From Oenanthe sinensis (lineage: Eukaryota; Streptophyta; Magnoliopsida; Apiales; Apiaceae): a DNA stretch of 64,000 nucleotides. Positions within the stretch are counted from its first letter, which is position 1. Each line of letters begins with the position of its first letter. The DNA is taken from assembly GCA_028671895.1 (NCBI GenBank), contig CM053794.1, forward strand, positions 24,848,501 to 24,912,500, written 5' to 3'. Shown in pieces: positions 46,713-57,957 of this stretch. A program made the translations under genes and the position numbers. Under the pieces are notes generated by a model that worked only from the letters and a program-made list of their open reading frames with translations, was not told the origin of the DNA and did not search any database.

Positions 46713-48597
46713 CATTTTTTTGCTAAGCTAGTTATGTTATAGCAATGGGCGAGAAAGATTCACTCCCTCCTGAAGGAGAAGTTCAAGGTTACAAGGAATT
46801 AGAGACAAGTTCTAAAACCCACACAAAAAGTTCATAAGGAGGAAACCTCCTAAACAAATTACAACCAACATGCCACAGACCTAAAATCAAATGTTTAAAC
46901 AGACATAATAAGATAGGAAACAAAGAAAACAGAGACTAGGCAAAAGGAAGTAACATCCTTCTCCTTTTAGCAGTGTGCCAATGGCCAAAGCGACTATCCT
47001 TGCTGGAAGGCAATCCAATCACCATAGGGACAGGAGTAGGAGCACCAACCTCATCATCCTCAGCTGTAACCACATCTTCAGCATCATTCTTCAGAGAAGC
47101 AGCTTCCTCATCTTGTGCAAAGCCCTTTCATTTGGCTAGGTCTTTAGCTCTGTTTTTGTTCTTGTCCATTTTAACTCCATCATGAGCTCCTCCAACACAA
47201 GGAATCTCTCTAGCTTCCGAATCCTCAAAGTCTGAGTCACTAAGAATGACCACATACTTACCCTTATCTTTGTTAGTAGCTTCTCCCTGTGTAGAGCATC
47301 TCCTCTTATACACCATATTTATTGAATTTTCTTTGACTTTTCCAGGTGAAACAAGAAGGTCATTTGAAGACTGAGGCTAATTCATGAGAGGAGTAACATG
47401 GCAAGGATCAGGATCTCCATTAATTGAAGGCTTCCTAAAGGGGAGAAGATCCAAACACACTGGGTAGTAGGATTGATTATGATCGGTAGAGAAGCACATG
47501 GGGCAGAGGCTATCAGGGGTAAGATACCTAATTAGGACTCGACTTAGATAGTTGCTAGAGTGTCCAGGAAAGGGAACAAAAAAAATAGTTGGTTTAGCAC
47601 TCACTTCAATTAAGACAAGGGCTTCAGAGGTTTGTTCAATGGTTTGGAGTTTCAGCCAGGTTTGTTTAGCAATAGCCTTAGGCTCACCAACAGTAGTGCA
47701 TATGGCACAAAGGCCATTAACAGTTCAATACATGAAATAAACATTAGAAAGAGAAATCCAAACATCATGCTTATCAACAGGAAGAAGACTGTAAATATGC
47801 TCATACCAGGGGTTCAAAAACAATTTGAACTCATCTATCTCTAGATAACTAAATAAAAGAATCTTCCTATACGACTCATAAGATTCAAACATCAAAACAT
47901 AATTACCATTGTAATGAAATAGAACCTTAACAAGACCTAAACCAACATATTTCTTTAACATGGTTTCATGGATAGTTTGAAAACTTAAACCATTCGCAGC
48001 TTCTAAGTAACCTAAACAACATATATTCCAAACTTCTTTAGACAAAGCAAATAACTCATTTGAGGGCTTGATGCATACCTGACCACTTGACTTGTAATGA
48101 TATTTGTCCGGAAGAGGTCGAATCACGACGAATCACATCGAATCTGACCTTGGAGTTGTTCAATTCTTATAAATCTAAGTGTTCTTGGTTGTGAAACCCT
48201 TCACAAGTTGAGATCTGTCCTGCCGATTGGGAAAAGTCTTGAGTTAGGTTAACCTTAAATTGTTCTCCTTGATGTTTCAAAGATGGAGGTTCGGGTTTCT
48301 TGGTATGATTGGATCTAGGCGGGGAAGAAGCCCTTAAGACATGATGGGTAAAACTAACATCATCATAGATGGAGGAAGGATTAACATGAGTACTCAGTGA
48401 GTCCGAGTTCGAAGAGACAAAGAAGAGAGACATAAGCGAAAAGCAAGGGTCTGAAGGAAAACATGAGGCGGCGGGGAAGAGAGACGGAGAAGAAAGGGAT
48501 TTAAGGCAAGAAAAGGGAAAAGGGGGGTTGGGAATGGAAAAGGGTTTGGCAGAGAAAACGACTCTCATTTTATAAATTAATCTGAATCTTAATTCTA
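46713..48597 (-). mobile_element. ORF1-like retroposon with A-tail, no reverse transcriptase
   Basis: On the minus strand the unit starts near 48597 and ends in AAAAAAA (46713-46719). The sequence TGT(C/T)GATACTA flanks both ends (around 48598-48608 and 46702-46712). A longer match, TTTCATCAATGT(C/T)GATACTA, lies at 48598-48618 and 46669-46689. A-tail and target duplication point to LINE-type retroposition. Coding remains are ORF1-like only; no endonuclease or reverse transcriptase is present although the 3' end is kept. It may be an ORF1-only LINE derivative or a retrocopy of a host mRNA. Confidence 0.55.
46930..48568 (-). pseudogene. Decayed LINE ORF1-like protein
   Basis: Minus-strand ATG at 48568 (MRVVFSAKPFSIPNPP) opens a Ser/Pro-rich N-terminal part to a stop at 48167. 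After a frame change, 48126-47725 reads EVWNICCLGYLEAANGLSFQ, YVLMFESYESYRKILLFSYL and FLNPWYEHIYSLLPVDKHDV with WISLSNVYF. That order and the Trp spacing resemble the RNA-binding (DUF4283-like) domain of plant LINE ORF1. Next come LCAICTTVGEPKAIAK and a cysteine-rich CPMCFSTDHNQSYYPVC, perhaps a damaged zinc knuckle, then an acidic ILSDSDFEDSEARE stretch and a basic C-terminus KRRRMLLPFA near 46940. At least four stops or frameshifts break it. The family assignment is tentative. Confidence 0.45.
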
Positions 48598-48639
48598 GTA
48601 TCGACATTGATGAAATAAATAATTATAACTTGAATCTTA

Positions 48640-49734
48640 TAAATTTTTACGTTTTTATTTAATCAACTATAATAAAATCTATATCCTCGAGGACCGCACA
48701 TAAGAGTACGTATAAACACATAATGAATTAGCATATTGTATATGACCATGGTTGTTTGTGGAGGTCGGACTTGTAACTTTGAAACATATTCATGCAGTTA
48801 TTGCAACTTGCTCCTACATGTTTTGTTTTTAGTATTAAGTAGTACATATAAAGTAAGATATCGAAGAATAAAATCTTTTTTTTTTCTTGTCTATTATCAT
48901 ATCATTATCAACATATATATTGCGTGTAGATTATACTCATTATGTGTAAAATGCCTCGAAAAAATTCTTGGTCCAACTTATATATACCAATGGCATCACA
49001 TTCATGTATAATTTCGTCATTATTCATATTGATTCTAAGAATATGTAAGTTGTCCGAATCACTTGAATTGGCTTTTGAAAAGAGATGATTCCTTGACCAG
49101 ATCCCAGTATTTATGTTATATACTTGCTAGATTCTTTATAAAATTTGACACACGGTAATTCTCATAGGTAGCCATGGTCATTAACCTCAAATTCCCTATC
49201 TATTTTTTTTATAAATTTCGGATAAACGAGAATCGAATCCATGAATCGACAAGATTATCTCATCACTTTCAATATTGAAGATATTAAAATTCTGAAAATG
49301 TTGTTGAGTACCAATCTCTATTTTAATTAATTATATAAATATGCAGATCTAAACATATAATTTATATTAATCATTTATTTTTTTCAAGTTAGATAGTACG
49401 AAGCACTGCGATGATGATTGATGAGCATGAATTGCTTGATGGATCAAGTTAAAGCTATACGACATTATCACTCACTAAGAGTTTCGACCTTTGCAATGCT
49501 AGAAAGTCATTACTGTACAAATTTAGGAAGTTGATACATCGTACATGTATCATATACATGATCAGATATTAAGAATCCTATAATATTTTCAAAGCCAAAA
49601 CTTTAGGTAGATTTGGCACTTTTTATTAGAGTATCCTAATTTACTAATGCTAATCTGCTTCTTGTATTAGGCTATTAGCTGGTATTTGTATAAAGAATGA
49701 CAGGGCAAGTGTGTGCTGTGTCCAGCACTTCACA
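48640..49734. other. AT-rich intergenic DNA
   Basis: No coding frame or clear element. Confidence 0.6.
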
Positions 49735-50458
49735 TCTATACTATATTATTAAAGTCAAGAGTTTGGTCATTTTGTATCTCACTCAACTGTAAATACACGT
49801 GTTTGTCTTCTATTCAATTTCAAACACATTCTTTTAATCAATATATTAACATATTTTAATTTTCTCATTAGTCAATTTCTTTAATTTATTTAATATCAGA
49901 ATTTATTAATTAAATTTTACGAGTATTGAAATAATAATATTATTTTATTTATATTAATATTATATATACTTTTTTATTATATTACTCTAAACGAACTTCT
50001 TTTTTAATTAGAATATAAAGTTATACTCATAATCTAATAGCATGTTTCAATTTACTCATCGCTCAAACACTTTAATTTATTTTAAATTCCAATTTTATAA
50101 TAAAAATTTTTGAATATTAAAATTATATTAATATTTTATCTATATTAAAACATACTTTTTTATTTAAATTTTAATAAAAATATTTCTAATATATTCGAAA
50201 CTCTTTTTATTAATAAAAATTTATTAATGTTTTGCACGAGTTATTAATCTATGTTAATTAATATAAATATATAACAATATATTAATGAGACTTTAAACAC
50301 ATAATATAAATATGATGCAAAACTAATTTTTCTCATGTAAGACATTACATAAAAAATATTAATAACATAAATAATTAAATTAAATATTTAATTCATTTAA
50401 AATATATAATATATTATTTACTACTCTTCTCTCGTGCTTTGCATAAGTTATAGACTAG
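49735..50458 (+). mobile_element. Helitron-like non-autonomous element
   Basis: Starts TCTATACTATATTATTAAAG after an A, a usual plant Helitron 5' end. Ends CTCGTGCTTTGCATAAG, TTATAGACTAG, where a weak hairpin is followed by CTAG as in Helitron 3' ends. The base after CTAG is A rather than the expected T. A second 3'-end-like motif, GCACGAGTTATTAATC, lies near 50230, so this may be two overlapping elements. No coding capacity, 724 bp, very AT-rich. Confidence 0.5.
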
Positions 50459-50506
50459 AATATATATATTCTTTGATCACGATAATATGGTTATATGTAA
50501 AAGAGG

Positions 50507-51269
50507 TGTTAGGAATTTATTCATTTGATGATGTATAAAATACTAGAACATGATTTAACATAGCTTATTTATAATAAGTCTTTCTAGTCTTTGAAATTTT
50601 ATAATCAGAGTCTAGTTAGTCTACATTCTTGTACTTAGAAGATTTTCTGAAAAAAAGTGAAACCAGAGTCTAGATGAAGATCAGAGTCTGGGAGGTGATC
50701 AGAGTATATAGACTATCGGAGTCTAAAATATGTCAAAGTCTATAGTCCATCAGAGTCTATAGTCTGGCAGAGTCTGAAGATTTCAGAGTCTATGAAGTCA
50801 AAGCTGAATTTGGAAGATGATCACAGATAAGGGAAGTTTTCGAAGATAAAGTAAAAGATATTGCATATATGCTATGGGAAAGAAAGAGAATTGAAGAAGG
50901 AAACTATCAGCTAATAATTAGGAATTTCATTCCTATTGTAATTTGTGTTTCTGTTATTAGTTGATAGGTAGCTCTCTATATAAAGACTCTATATAACCTA
51001 ATTAAAAAGTGGGAAATAAGTCGGAGTTTTTGAGAGCATAGAGATAGAGAGAGTTACTGTGAAATACACAGAGAAGCTGTTATGGTTTGTGTATACCTTA
51101 GAAGAGTTTGTTTTCATACATCAATAAAACAAACAGTTGTTATTCACATCTTTGTGTTTCATCTTTTTTTTTAATTCAAATCTTTAATACACATTGAGTT
51201 TATTTTAATCAGGCAGAAAAAGCACATAAGTATTCAACCCTTCCTTCTACTTGTGCAACTGGGAAAACA
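50507..51269 (+). mobile_element. 5' LTR of copia family C
   Basis: 763 bp, TGTTAGGAAT start and GGGAAAACA end. It contains about ten CAGAGTCTA-type motifs at 50605-50795, a TATA box CTATATAAAG at about 50975 and a second TATATAACC soon after. The U5 part ends with TTCAACCCTTCCTTCTAC. The motif resembles, but is not the same as, the CAGAGTTT motif of family A. Confidence 0.82.
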
Positions 51270-51271
51270 AT

Positions 51272-51283
51272 TGGTATCAGAGC
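51272..51283 (+). promoter_or_regulatory. Primer binding site (tRNA-iMet) of copia family C
   Basis: TGGTATCAGAGC, two bases after the LTR end. Confidence 0.92.
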
Positions 51284-51306
51284 CTAACGTTTAAAATCGA
51301 TCAAAG

Positions 51307-51582
51307 ATGTCTGGAAACAAATATGGCAATTCTAAGATTCCTATGCTTAAGAGAAACGAGTACACCCACTGGAAGGTTAAGATGCTGCACCATCTAGAAG
51401 CTACAGACCCTGACTATCTTGAAAGGATTAGTGAAGGACCATTTGTGCCCTTAAACATTGTACCTCAAATCAATGAAGAAGGCAAAATAACTGAAGAACA
51501 TCTCGTTAAGAAACCAAAGGCTGAATGGACAAAAGAGGACAAGGAAAATGTCCTTAAGGAGGTGATAGAAATCTGCATGTAA
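51307..51582 (+). pseudogene. Copia family C gag, N-terminal fragment
   Basis: ATG at 51307 gives MSGNKYGNSKIPMLKRNEYT followed by HWKVKMLHHLEATDPDYLER, clearly homologous to the family A gag start at 17713 (same length to the KPKAEWTKEDKENVLK block). The copia gag of this type would go on for more than 250 residues with a zinc knuckle. Here it leaves the family at about 51560 and stops after 91 codons. Confidence 0.75.
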
Positions 51583-51584
51583 TT

Positions 51585-52037
51585 TGATGATAACATTAAT
51601 CTTAGAATGATAGAAATTTTATTTGATGTAACTAATCAATTGATATGAAAATTATAAATATCAATTGATCAGGAAACCATTTATCAGTTGAAGTGTTTAT
51701 ATGAATCAACTAATAATTTGGACTGTAGCATATGTGTACTTAGTCTATTTCAATCGATAAGGTGTAAATCAATTGATATTATTCTTATCAATTGATGTTA
51801 TAGTCGATTGATATAGATCATCAATTGATGTGTAGATTAAACTGTCAAATTGTAATTATTTGAAGACAGGAAATTGCACAAGTGAAGGATGATCGATTGA
51901 TATTGAAGCATCGATGGATGAGAGATCAATCGAAGAAGCCAAGTCAACTATTGAAGACCATTAACTGATATGAAGACCCATCGATTGATATATCGATTGA
52001 TAACATCTATAAATCGATAAGTCATTATTTATCAATC
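51585..52037. repeat. Dispersed palindromic motif ATCAATTGAT
   Basis: Five perfect copies of the 10-bp palindrome ATCAATTGAT start at 51635, 51660, 51768, 51787 and 51820. About eight variants (ATCGATTGAT, ATCAATCGAT and similar) follow up to 52037. No coding sequence. The region lies between a truncated copia gag and a truncated gypsy gag, and may be a remnant LTR. Confidence 0.75.
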
Positions 52038-52890
52038 GATGATCCAACCCTCGGTCTGATTCAGTTCAATACCGAGATGAAGGTCTGCCAGGTCTCTACG
52101 CTAGCCCGCTATTGGCTCTTTGCCGCCTCTCTCAAGGATAGCGCACAACAATGGTTCTCCAAACTCGGTCCCATTGTCATTGATTCTTGGGAGCTGCTGG
52201 CAGACATATTCATCAAACAGTTCCAGTCCTCTATGCTCTATGCCCCACATGTGGTCACTCTGGCCAATGTTATGCAGAGGGAAGAAGAAACCCTTCATGA
52301 TTAGTTCAAGAGGTTCAACGCCGAAGTACCCCGGGTTAGAGGATCAACTGATGAGGTAGTAAAGAACTTCCTTATAGTAGGGCTCAAGGAGGGAACTAAT
52401 TTCTGGAAGAGCCTCCAAGCTAGAACACCTGAAACTTTGTCTGAGTTCTATCGGCAAGCTGAGCCCTTCAAATGGGTTGAGAAATCTATGCTCGATTTGA
52501 AGAAAAGTAACAACAGTGGAAGTCAGGGAAAGAATAGTAAACATAAGAGGTCCTGGAGCCCGGATAGTAGAAACAGGAACCGTAGAGATAGAAGCGTTAG
52601 CCCGAAGAATTCTGACAGAAAAGAGATAGATAAACCCCCTAGAGCAGCAGGTCGGGGGACAAGAGGCCCTATTAGAAATATGATCAGCACACCCCTCTAG
52701 TGGCCTCTATCAAGCATATCTATGTTATCAATGCTGCTAAGGGCCTGTTCAAGAAGCCTCCACCCATGTCAAATTATGGTAAAAAGGACTCTAAAAAATT
52801 ATGTGCCTACCATGATCAGTCAGGCCATGACACCACCGACTACAGGCATATGAAGGATCAGATTGAGGACCTCATTAGAAGTGGGCACCT
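52038..52890 (+). pseudogene. Gag of the second Tat-type element, truncated
   Basis: Starts at DDPTL and reads LARYWLFAASLKDSAQQWFS, FIKQFQSSMLYAPHVVTLAN and LKEGTNFWKSLQARTPETLS, the retrotransposon gag domain, with one stop at 52302-52304 where Trp is likely. A basic, Arg/Ser-rich stretch (KHKRSWSPDSRNRNRRDRSV) follows. A frameshift near 52695 leads to LCAYHDQSGHDTTDY at about 52800, the Cys-His segment of this lineage, and MKDQIEDLIRSGHL. Confidence 0.78.
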
Positions 52891-52896
52891 CACTTT

Positions 52897-53781
52897 ATGG
52901 GTAGTCAGAGAAGTAAAGAAGCATCAGGGGGTGACTATCATAACGTCGCGCTTCCTCCTTCGAAAGATAAGGCTCCTCAGAATAAAGAGAGACCTGGGCT
53001 AGGCAGTACCAGAGAGGGCAGAATACATGTTATCATCGGGGGTCCTCACATTGGTGGAGACAACAAACGAGCCATAGAGAGGTATGCTAGAGAGGCTAAT
53101 GAGCGTCCCCTCACAAACATCCACTACCACTCACAGAGACCTTCCAAGCTGTTTAAGGGAGAGGAGACTGATATTATGTTTATCGAGGAGGATGTCAAAT
53201 GGGTCCATCACCCTCATAGTGATGCTCTAGTTGTTAAAGTGAAGATCAGATCTTTAAATGTGCACAAAGTACTTGTTGATAATGGGAGTGCTGTTAATGT
53301 CCTCAGTTATGATGTCTACCAGAAGATGGGTCTACTTGACAAGGACCTCACTCCTACTATCGGCTAGCTCTACGGGTTCACCGGGGCCTCGGTTAGTGTC
53401 AAGGGCCTCATCAAACTCCCCGTCACTCTAGGGGAGGAGCCCTACATGACCACCCAAGTTGCTGATTTTATGGTCGTAGACCAGCACTCTGCCTATAATG
53501 CCGTAGTTGGTAGGCCTATACTTAAAGAAATGAGAGTGATGACCTCCATTTACCACCTCTCAATGAAGTTCCCCACTCCCAAGGGCGTAGGGTGTGTTAA
53601 GGGCTGCAAATATGATTCTCGAGAATGTTATAACAAGTCCCTCAGGTCAGCTGAGAAAGCAAGTAGGGAGGTGGAAGCCAAAAATGTGGAAGACTATAAG
53701 CCGAAGTCAGGTGATACCATGATCAAGCCAAAAATAGAGGACGCTATGTGTAACATCATCACCATCGAAGAGCTCCCATAA
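52897..53781 (+). pseudogene. Protease region of the second Tat-type element
   Basis: The frame 52897-53367 ends with HSDALVVKVKIRSLNVHKVL and VDNGSAVNVL, where the catalytic motif reads D-N-G-S. A stop at about 53365 is followed in the same frame by LYGFTGASVSVKGLIKLPVT and then 53446-53781, DFMVVDQHSAYNAVVGRPIL, the usual end of the domain. Similar in layout to the protease at 22255-22804. Confidence 0.75.
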
Positions 53782-54092
53782 GACTATTTTGAAAGCATGG
53801 GAATTCAAGTAGAGCCAGTACCGAGGGTACTCATGATGGAGCCCTCCTGGCCAGTGCAAACTTTTGTAGAATGAATTGTGGAAGAGGCTAGCGATGATGA
53901 GGAGACCCCAAAGCAGTTAGCAAAAAGAACCAGTAAAGGGAAATGGGTTCGAAAGGAGACCTCAATAATGATAGATCTCCTCAACGGAATTACTCTTGAA
54001 GTCACCGTCACTTCCGAAAGATTAGTCAACCCAAGTGGACACAGGGCTACACATTGGAGGATCAAAGCAACAAATAGCTCTTTGTTGAAGAA

Positions 54093-55200
54093 GTGGGAGA
54101 AGCAAGCAAGACTAAGGATTTCGAGATGGCTATTGATTCACGTATGCTCACTCACGTAGAAAGAGCTGGGGCAGTTGAAGATACTATCACAATTCTGGTA
54201 GACGGCCATGATCCCTCTAAGTGGCTGAAGATCGGCTCTAATCTTGGCCTAGAAATGAGAGACTCTCTGGTCTCCTTCCTCAAAAGCAACCTGAACGTGT
54301 TTGCCTGGTCTCATGCTGACATGGTAGGAATCGACACGAAGGTTATGTGTCATCGGCTCAACATTGATCCAAATAAGAAGGGGGTGAGGCAGAAAAGAAG
54401 CCATGTTAGTGGAGAAAGAGCTGAAGCTCTCAAGGAAGAAGTGGACCGACTCTTTAATGTTGGCCTCATTAAAGAAGATTTCTATCCCACATAGCTGGCC
54501 AATCCGGTTCTCGTCAAAAAACCAAATGGGAAGTGGAGGACTTGTATAGACTTCACTGATATAAACAAGCATTTTTCTAAGGACAGCTTTCCTCTACCAA
54601 GGATTGATCAACTGGTGAACGTTACTGCTGGTCACGCGCTATTGGCTTCATGGATGCTTATTTGGGATACAATCGAATTCTTATGTATGAGCCCGATCAG
54701 GAGCACACAGCCTTCATCACTGATAGGGGCCTCTATTGCTATGTTGGAATGCCCTTTGGCCTGCTTAATGCTGGATCCACCTATCATAGGCTGGTTTATA
54801 TGATGTTCGAGAAGTAAATTGGCTAAACCATGGAAGTGTTCATGGATGATATGCTGGTTAAGTCTAAGGAGGCCGCGGATCACGTTGGCCACTTAGCCGA
54901 GATGTTTGGCATCTTGAGGAAGTACCGGATGAAGCTCAATCCCTAGAAATGTGTCTTTGGGTTAGAATCTGGAAAATTCTAGGCTTCATTGTTAATCACC
55001 GAGGGATTGAGGCCAACCCTGCCAAGATCAAAGCTCTAATAGAAATGAGGTCACCCGGAAATGTTAGGGAGGTGCAGAGCTTAACTGGTCGGATAGCAGC
55101 TTTAAACCGCTTTATTTCTAAATCAACTGAAAAATGCCAAGAGTTCTTCAAAGCAATTAAGAAGATAGGGAAGACATTCGAGTGGACTCATGAATGTGAA
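54093..55200 (+). pseudogene. Reverse transcriptase of the second Tat-type element
   Basis: 54093-54494 holds the pre-RT region (LNVFAWSHADMVGIDTKVMC, LKEEVDRLFNVGLIKEDFYP). A stop separates it from LANPVLVKKPNGKWRTCIDF. A frameshift near 54640 precedes DRGLYCYVGMPFGLLNAGST. The catalytic box reads FMDD (54839-54850) where the other gypsy copy has YVDD. The connection domain follows (KCVFGL, GIEANPAKIKALIEM, VQSLTGRIAALNRFISKS). Four or more stops or shifts make it non-functional. Confidence 0.82.
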
Positions 55201-55910
55201 GAGGCCTTCTAAAAAATTAAGGAGCATCTAGGCAGCCCGCCTCTCATATCCAAGCCTCTGGCATGGGAGACTTTAATCCTCTATGTCGCTGTCTCAGAAG
55301 ACTCGGTTAGTGTTGTGCTGGTTAAAGAAGAAGGAGACACTCAGTTCCCCGTGTACTATATGAGCAAGAGAATGTTTGATGCAGAGACCCGGTACACTAA
55401 CATGGACAAGCTAGTTTAAGCTCTCATCCTAGCGTCAAGGAAGTTCCGACCTTACTTTCAAGCTCACAAGATTGAAGTGAGAACCGCATATCCACTAAGG
55501 CAGGTGATGCAGCTTTGGGATGACGTTCTTCAGCAGGGCTTAAAGAGATAGAAGCTGTAGTTAGTGAGTTGCCTGCCCTCGGAGCAAAATCCCGCCGAGA
55601 TAGCCAGTCCCGGAAAGCCTAACTCGTACCCGGAGCATAACGAGAGAAGAAGCTGCAACCATCAACGGTCCAGGTCCAGGTCCTAAAACTACCGACTTTG
55701 CTTTTGAAGACGTTTACATTGATTTTGTTTGTTCTCCTATTGCTACTATACCGTAGAGTTTTAGAAGCATATACTAGCTATTTTCACCAGAAACATCTAG
55801 CATGTTATTAAAGTAGGCGGTCGAGCTAGGCCAATTCGATGTCTCCTACAAGCCCCGTAGTGCCATAAAGGGGCAGGCTCTCGCTGACTTCATTCTGAAA
55901 TTTCCACCTC
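55150..55910 (+). pseudogene. RNase H of the second Tat-type element, split by a 278-bp insert
   Basis: Reads FEWTHECEEAF, LGSPPLISKPLAWETLILYV, AVSEDSVSVVLVKEEGDTQF and KFRPYFQAHKIEVRTAYPLR up to about 55506. Unrelated sequence occupies 55507-55784, after which the domain resumes with AVELGQFDVSYKPRSAIKGQ and ALADFIL. Outside the insert the domain is in one frame with three stops. Confidence 0.75.
55507..55784. other. Unidentified 278-bp insert in RNase H
   Basis: GC-richer than the flanks, with CCTGCCCTCGGAGC and CCGGAGCATAACGAG. No terminal inverted repeat, A-tail or clear target duplication was found. Origin unknown; it could be filler DNA from break repair. Confidence 0.5.
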
Positions 55911-55959
55911 ACGGTGAGGAGAGCTCACAAGCCCTCATTGAGGTCTCGGACGCCACTCA

Positions 55960-56540
55960 AGAAAAAATCAATGAGAACAGCACCTCGTGGTGGACTTTAT
56001 ATATTGATGGAGTTGTGAATAATGAAGAAGCTGGTGCAGGAGAAGAACTTGTAACTCCGAAGAGGCACATACTCAACACAACTATCCATTTCACCTTTCA
56101 GGCCACAAACAATGATGCTGAATATGAGGCCCTCATATCTGGCCTCAAACTGGCCTTAGAAATGAAGGTGGAAAACCTTAATGTCTTCAGTGACTCTATG
56201 CTAGTTGTTTACTAAATTAAAAGGGGGTTCCAAGATAGGGGTCCCCGTACTGAGCTATATCTCAATTGCTTCCAGCGGCTCATTAGCCTCTTTAAAGAAG
56301 TCAAGATCGAACAACTCTCACGAGATCAAAATGCCCATGTAGACGCACTGGCCAAATTCGGCTCTCAGCGCGAGGCCACTCTGTTAGGGGTCATCCCCCT
56401 TGAAATCCGGAGGAGGCCCAGTGTCCTTGGGAAATTGGATGAGAAGAAGCCTTCATCACTTGAGCTAATGGAGATTGAAGTTAAAAATCCGGCCCCAACC
56501 TGGATGACTCCAATATGGGATTATATCAAAACAGGCTAAT
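55960..56540 (+). pseudogene. Second (archaeal-type) RNase H of the second Tat-type element
   Basis: Reads SWWTLYIDGVVNNEEAGAG, FQATNNDAEYEALISGLKLA, LNVFSDSMLVVY and QNAHVDALAKFGSQ, matching the D...E...D...D layout of the extra RNase H at 24369-24850. A stop lies at 56213-56215, with others after it. Confidence 0.78.
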
Positions 56541-56549
56541 TACCTGAAA

Positions 56550-57737
56550 ACAAGAATGAACCCAAAAGAATCAAGTACAAGGCTGCGCGATATGCCATCT
56601 ATAATGAAGTCCTCTACATGAGGGGCTTCAATGTTCCACTTCTCAGATGTGTTGATGAGACTGAATGCAATTACATACTTCGAGAGAAGCATGAAGGCAT
56701 TTGTGGTAATCACACAAGGGGTGGTTCTCTAGCCCCACAAGATTCTCTGCCAAGGTTACTACTAGCCTACTCTCAAGCACGATGCCTCTGAATTCGCTAG
56801 ATCTTATGACAAGTGTCAGAGGTATGCTAACTTCAGCAACATCCCCGCTGCTCCACTTACCTCTCTGGTGATCTCGTGGCCCTTCACCATGTGGGGGATT
56901 GATCTGATAGGAGAACTCCCAAAAGTTAAGGGAGAGGTCAAGTATGTTGTGGTAGCAGTTGATTATTTCACCAAGTGGGCCGAGACTGAGCCCTTACCCA
57001 CTATCACTGCCAAGAAGCTTAAGGATTTTGTGTACATGGCTATTGTATGCAGATTTGGGATCCCCTACAAGCTCATTTCTGATAACGGGAAGCAATTTGA
57101 TTCTAAGGAGATGCGATAATTCTGTGACAACCTGGGAATCAAAAAAGACTTCTCAGCAGTATGCCACCCTCAATCAAATGGCCAGACAGAGACAGTGAAC
57201 AAGATAATCAAGCACACTCTGAAAGCTAAGCTTGATGGAAACAAGGGCAACTGGCCCGAAGAACTCTTTAGGGTCCTCTGGTGCTACAACCCTACCCCGA
57301 GGAGCACTACTGGTGAGACCCCATTCTCCTTGACATATGGATGTGAAGCTATGGTACTTGTGGAAGTTGGCTCCGGATCATTCCGTCGAGATCATTTTGA
57401 CCCCGACAATAATGAAGTCAACCACAGACTCTACCTCGACATGATTGAAGAGACCCGGGCAGACTCTCAAGCCCGCTTAGCATCATATCATCAGAGGATA
57501 GTTAGGCACTACAATGGGAAAGTGAAAGCCCGTCTCATCCGAGTTGGAGAACTAGTTCTACGTCGAGTCATGCCAAACACCAAGATTCAGGCACATGGAG
57601 TCTTCGGCGCCAACTGGGAAGGCCCCTACAAGGTCAAGACTGTTCTTTGGGAGGGAACTTATCACCTCACGGACCTCAAGGACAAGCCCATTCCACGAGC
57701 CTGGAATACGGAACACCTCAAGAAATATTTACCTTAG
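56550..57737 (+). pseudogene. Integrase of the second Tat-type element
   Basis: N-terminal zinc region at about 56690-56830 (HEGICGNH; CQRYANF) is damaged by a frameshift. From 56868 one frame runs to the natural stop at 57735-57737 with a single stop (57117-57119, probably a former CAA). The core reads WGIDLIGELPKVKGEVKYV, VAVDYFTKWAETEPL, IPYKLISDNGKQF and HPQSNGQTETVNK, so D, D and E are present. The C-terminal region has RVLWCYNPTPRSTTGETPFS and WEGPYKVKTVLWEGTYHL. It is the best-preserved domain of this element. Confidence 0.84.
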
Positions 57738-57957
57738 CTGCCCATGTAACTGGCAGCATTATTTATTTCTAAACTTCGTATGAATAAATCATCCTAAGTC
57801 TCGGGGAATAATAGTGTTCTATAAACACCTCTTCGAGCTGATGTAATGACTCTATTGGCCCTCTATTCTTCAATTATTTAAGAAATATGCATGGTTTTCT
57901 TTCAAATTTTTTGCGATGTGTATCAATATTCGTGAAAGTTCATGCAGTTAGGGACAT

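Larger units (their letters stand above)
50507..51582 (+). mobile_element. Ty1/copia family C, 5' end (LTR, primer site, start of gag)
   Basis: Only the first 1.08 kb of the element is present. After 51582 the sequence changes to unrelated palindromic repeats, so the rest was lost by truncation or insertion. Confidence 0.8.
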
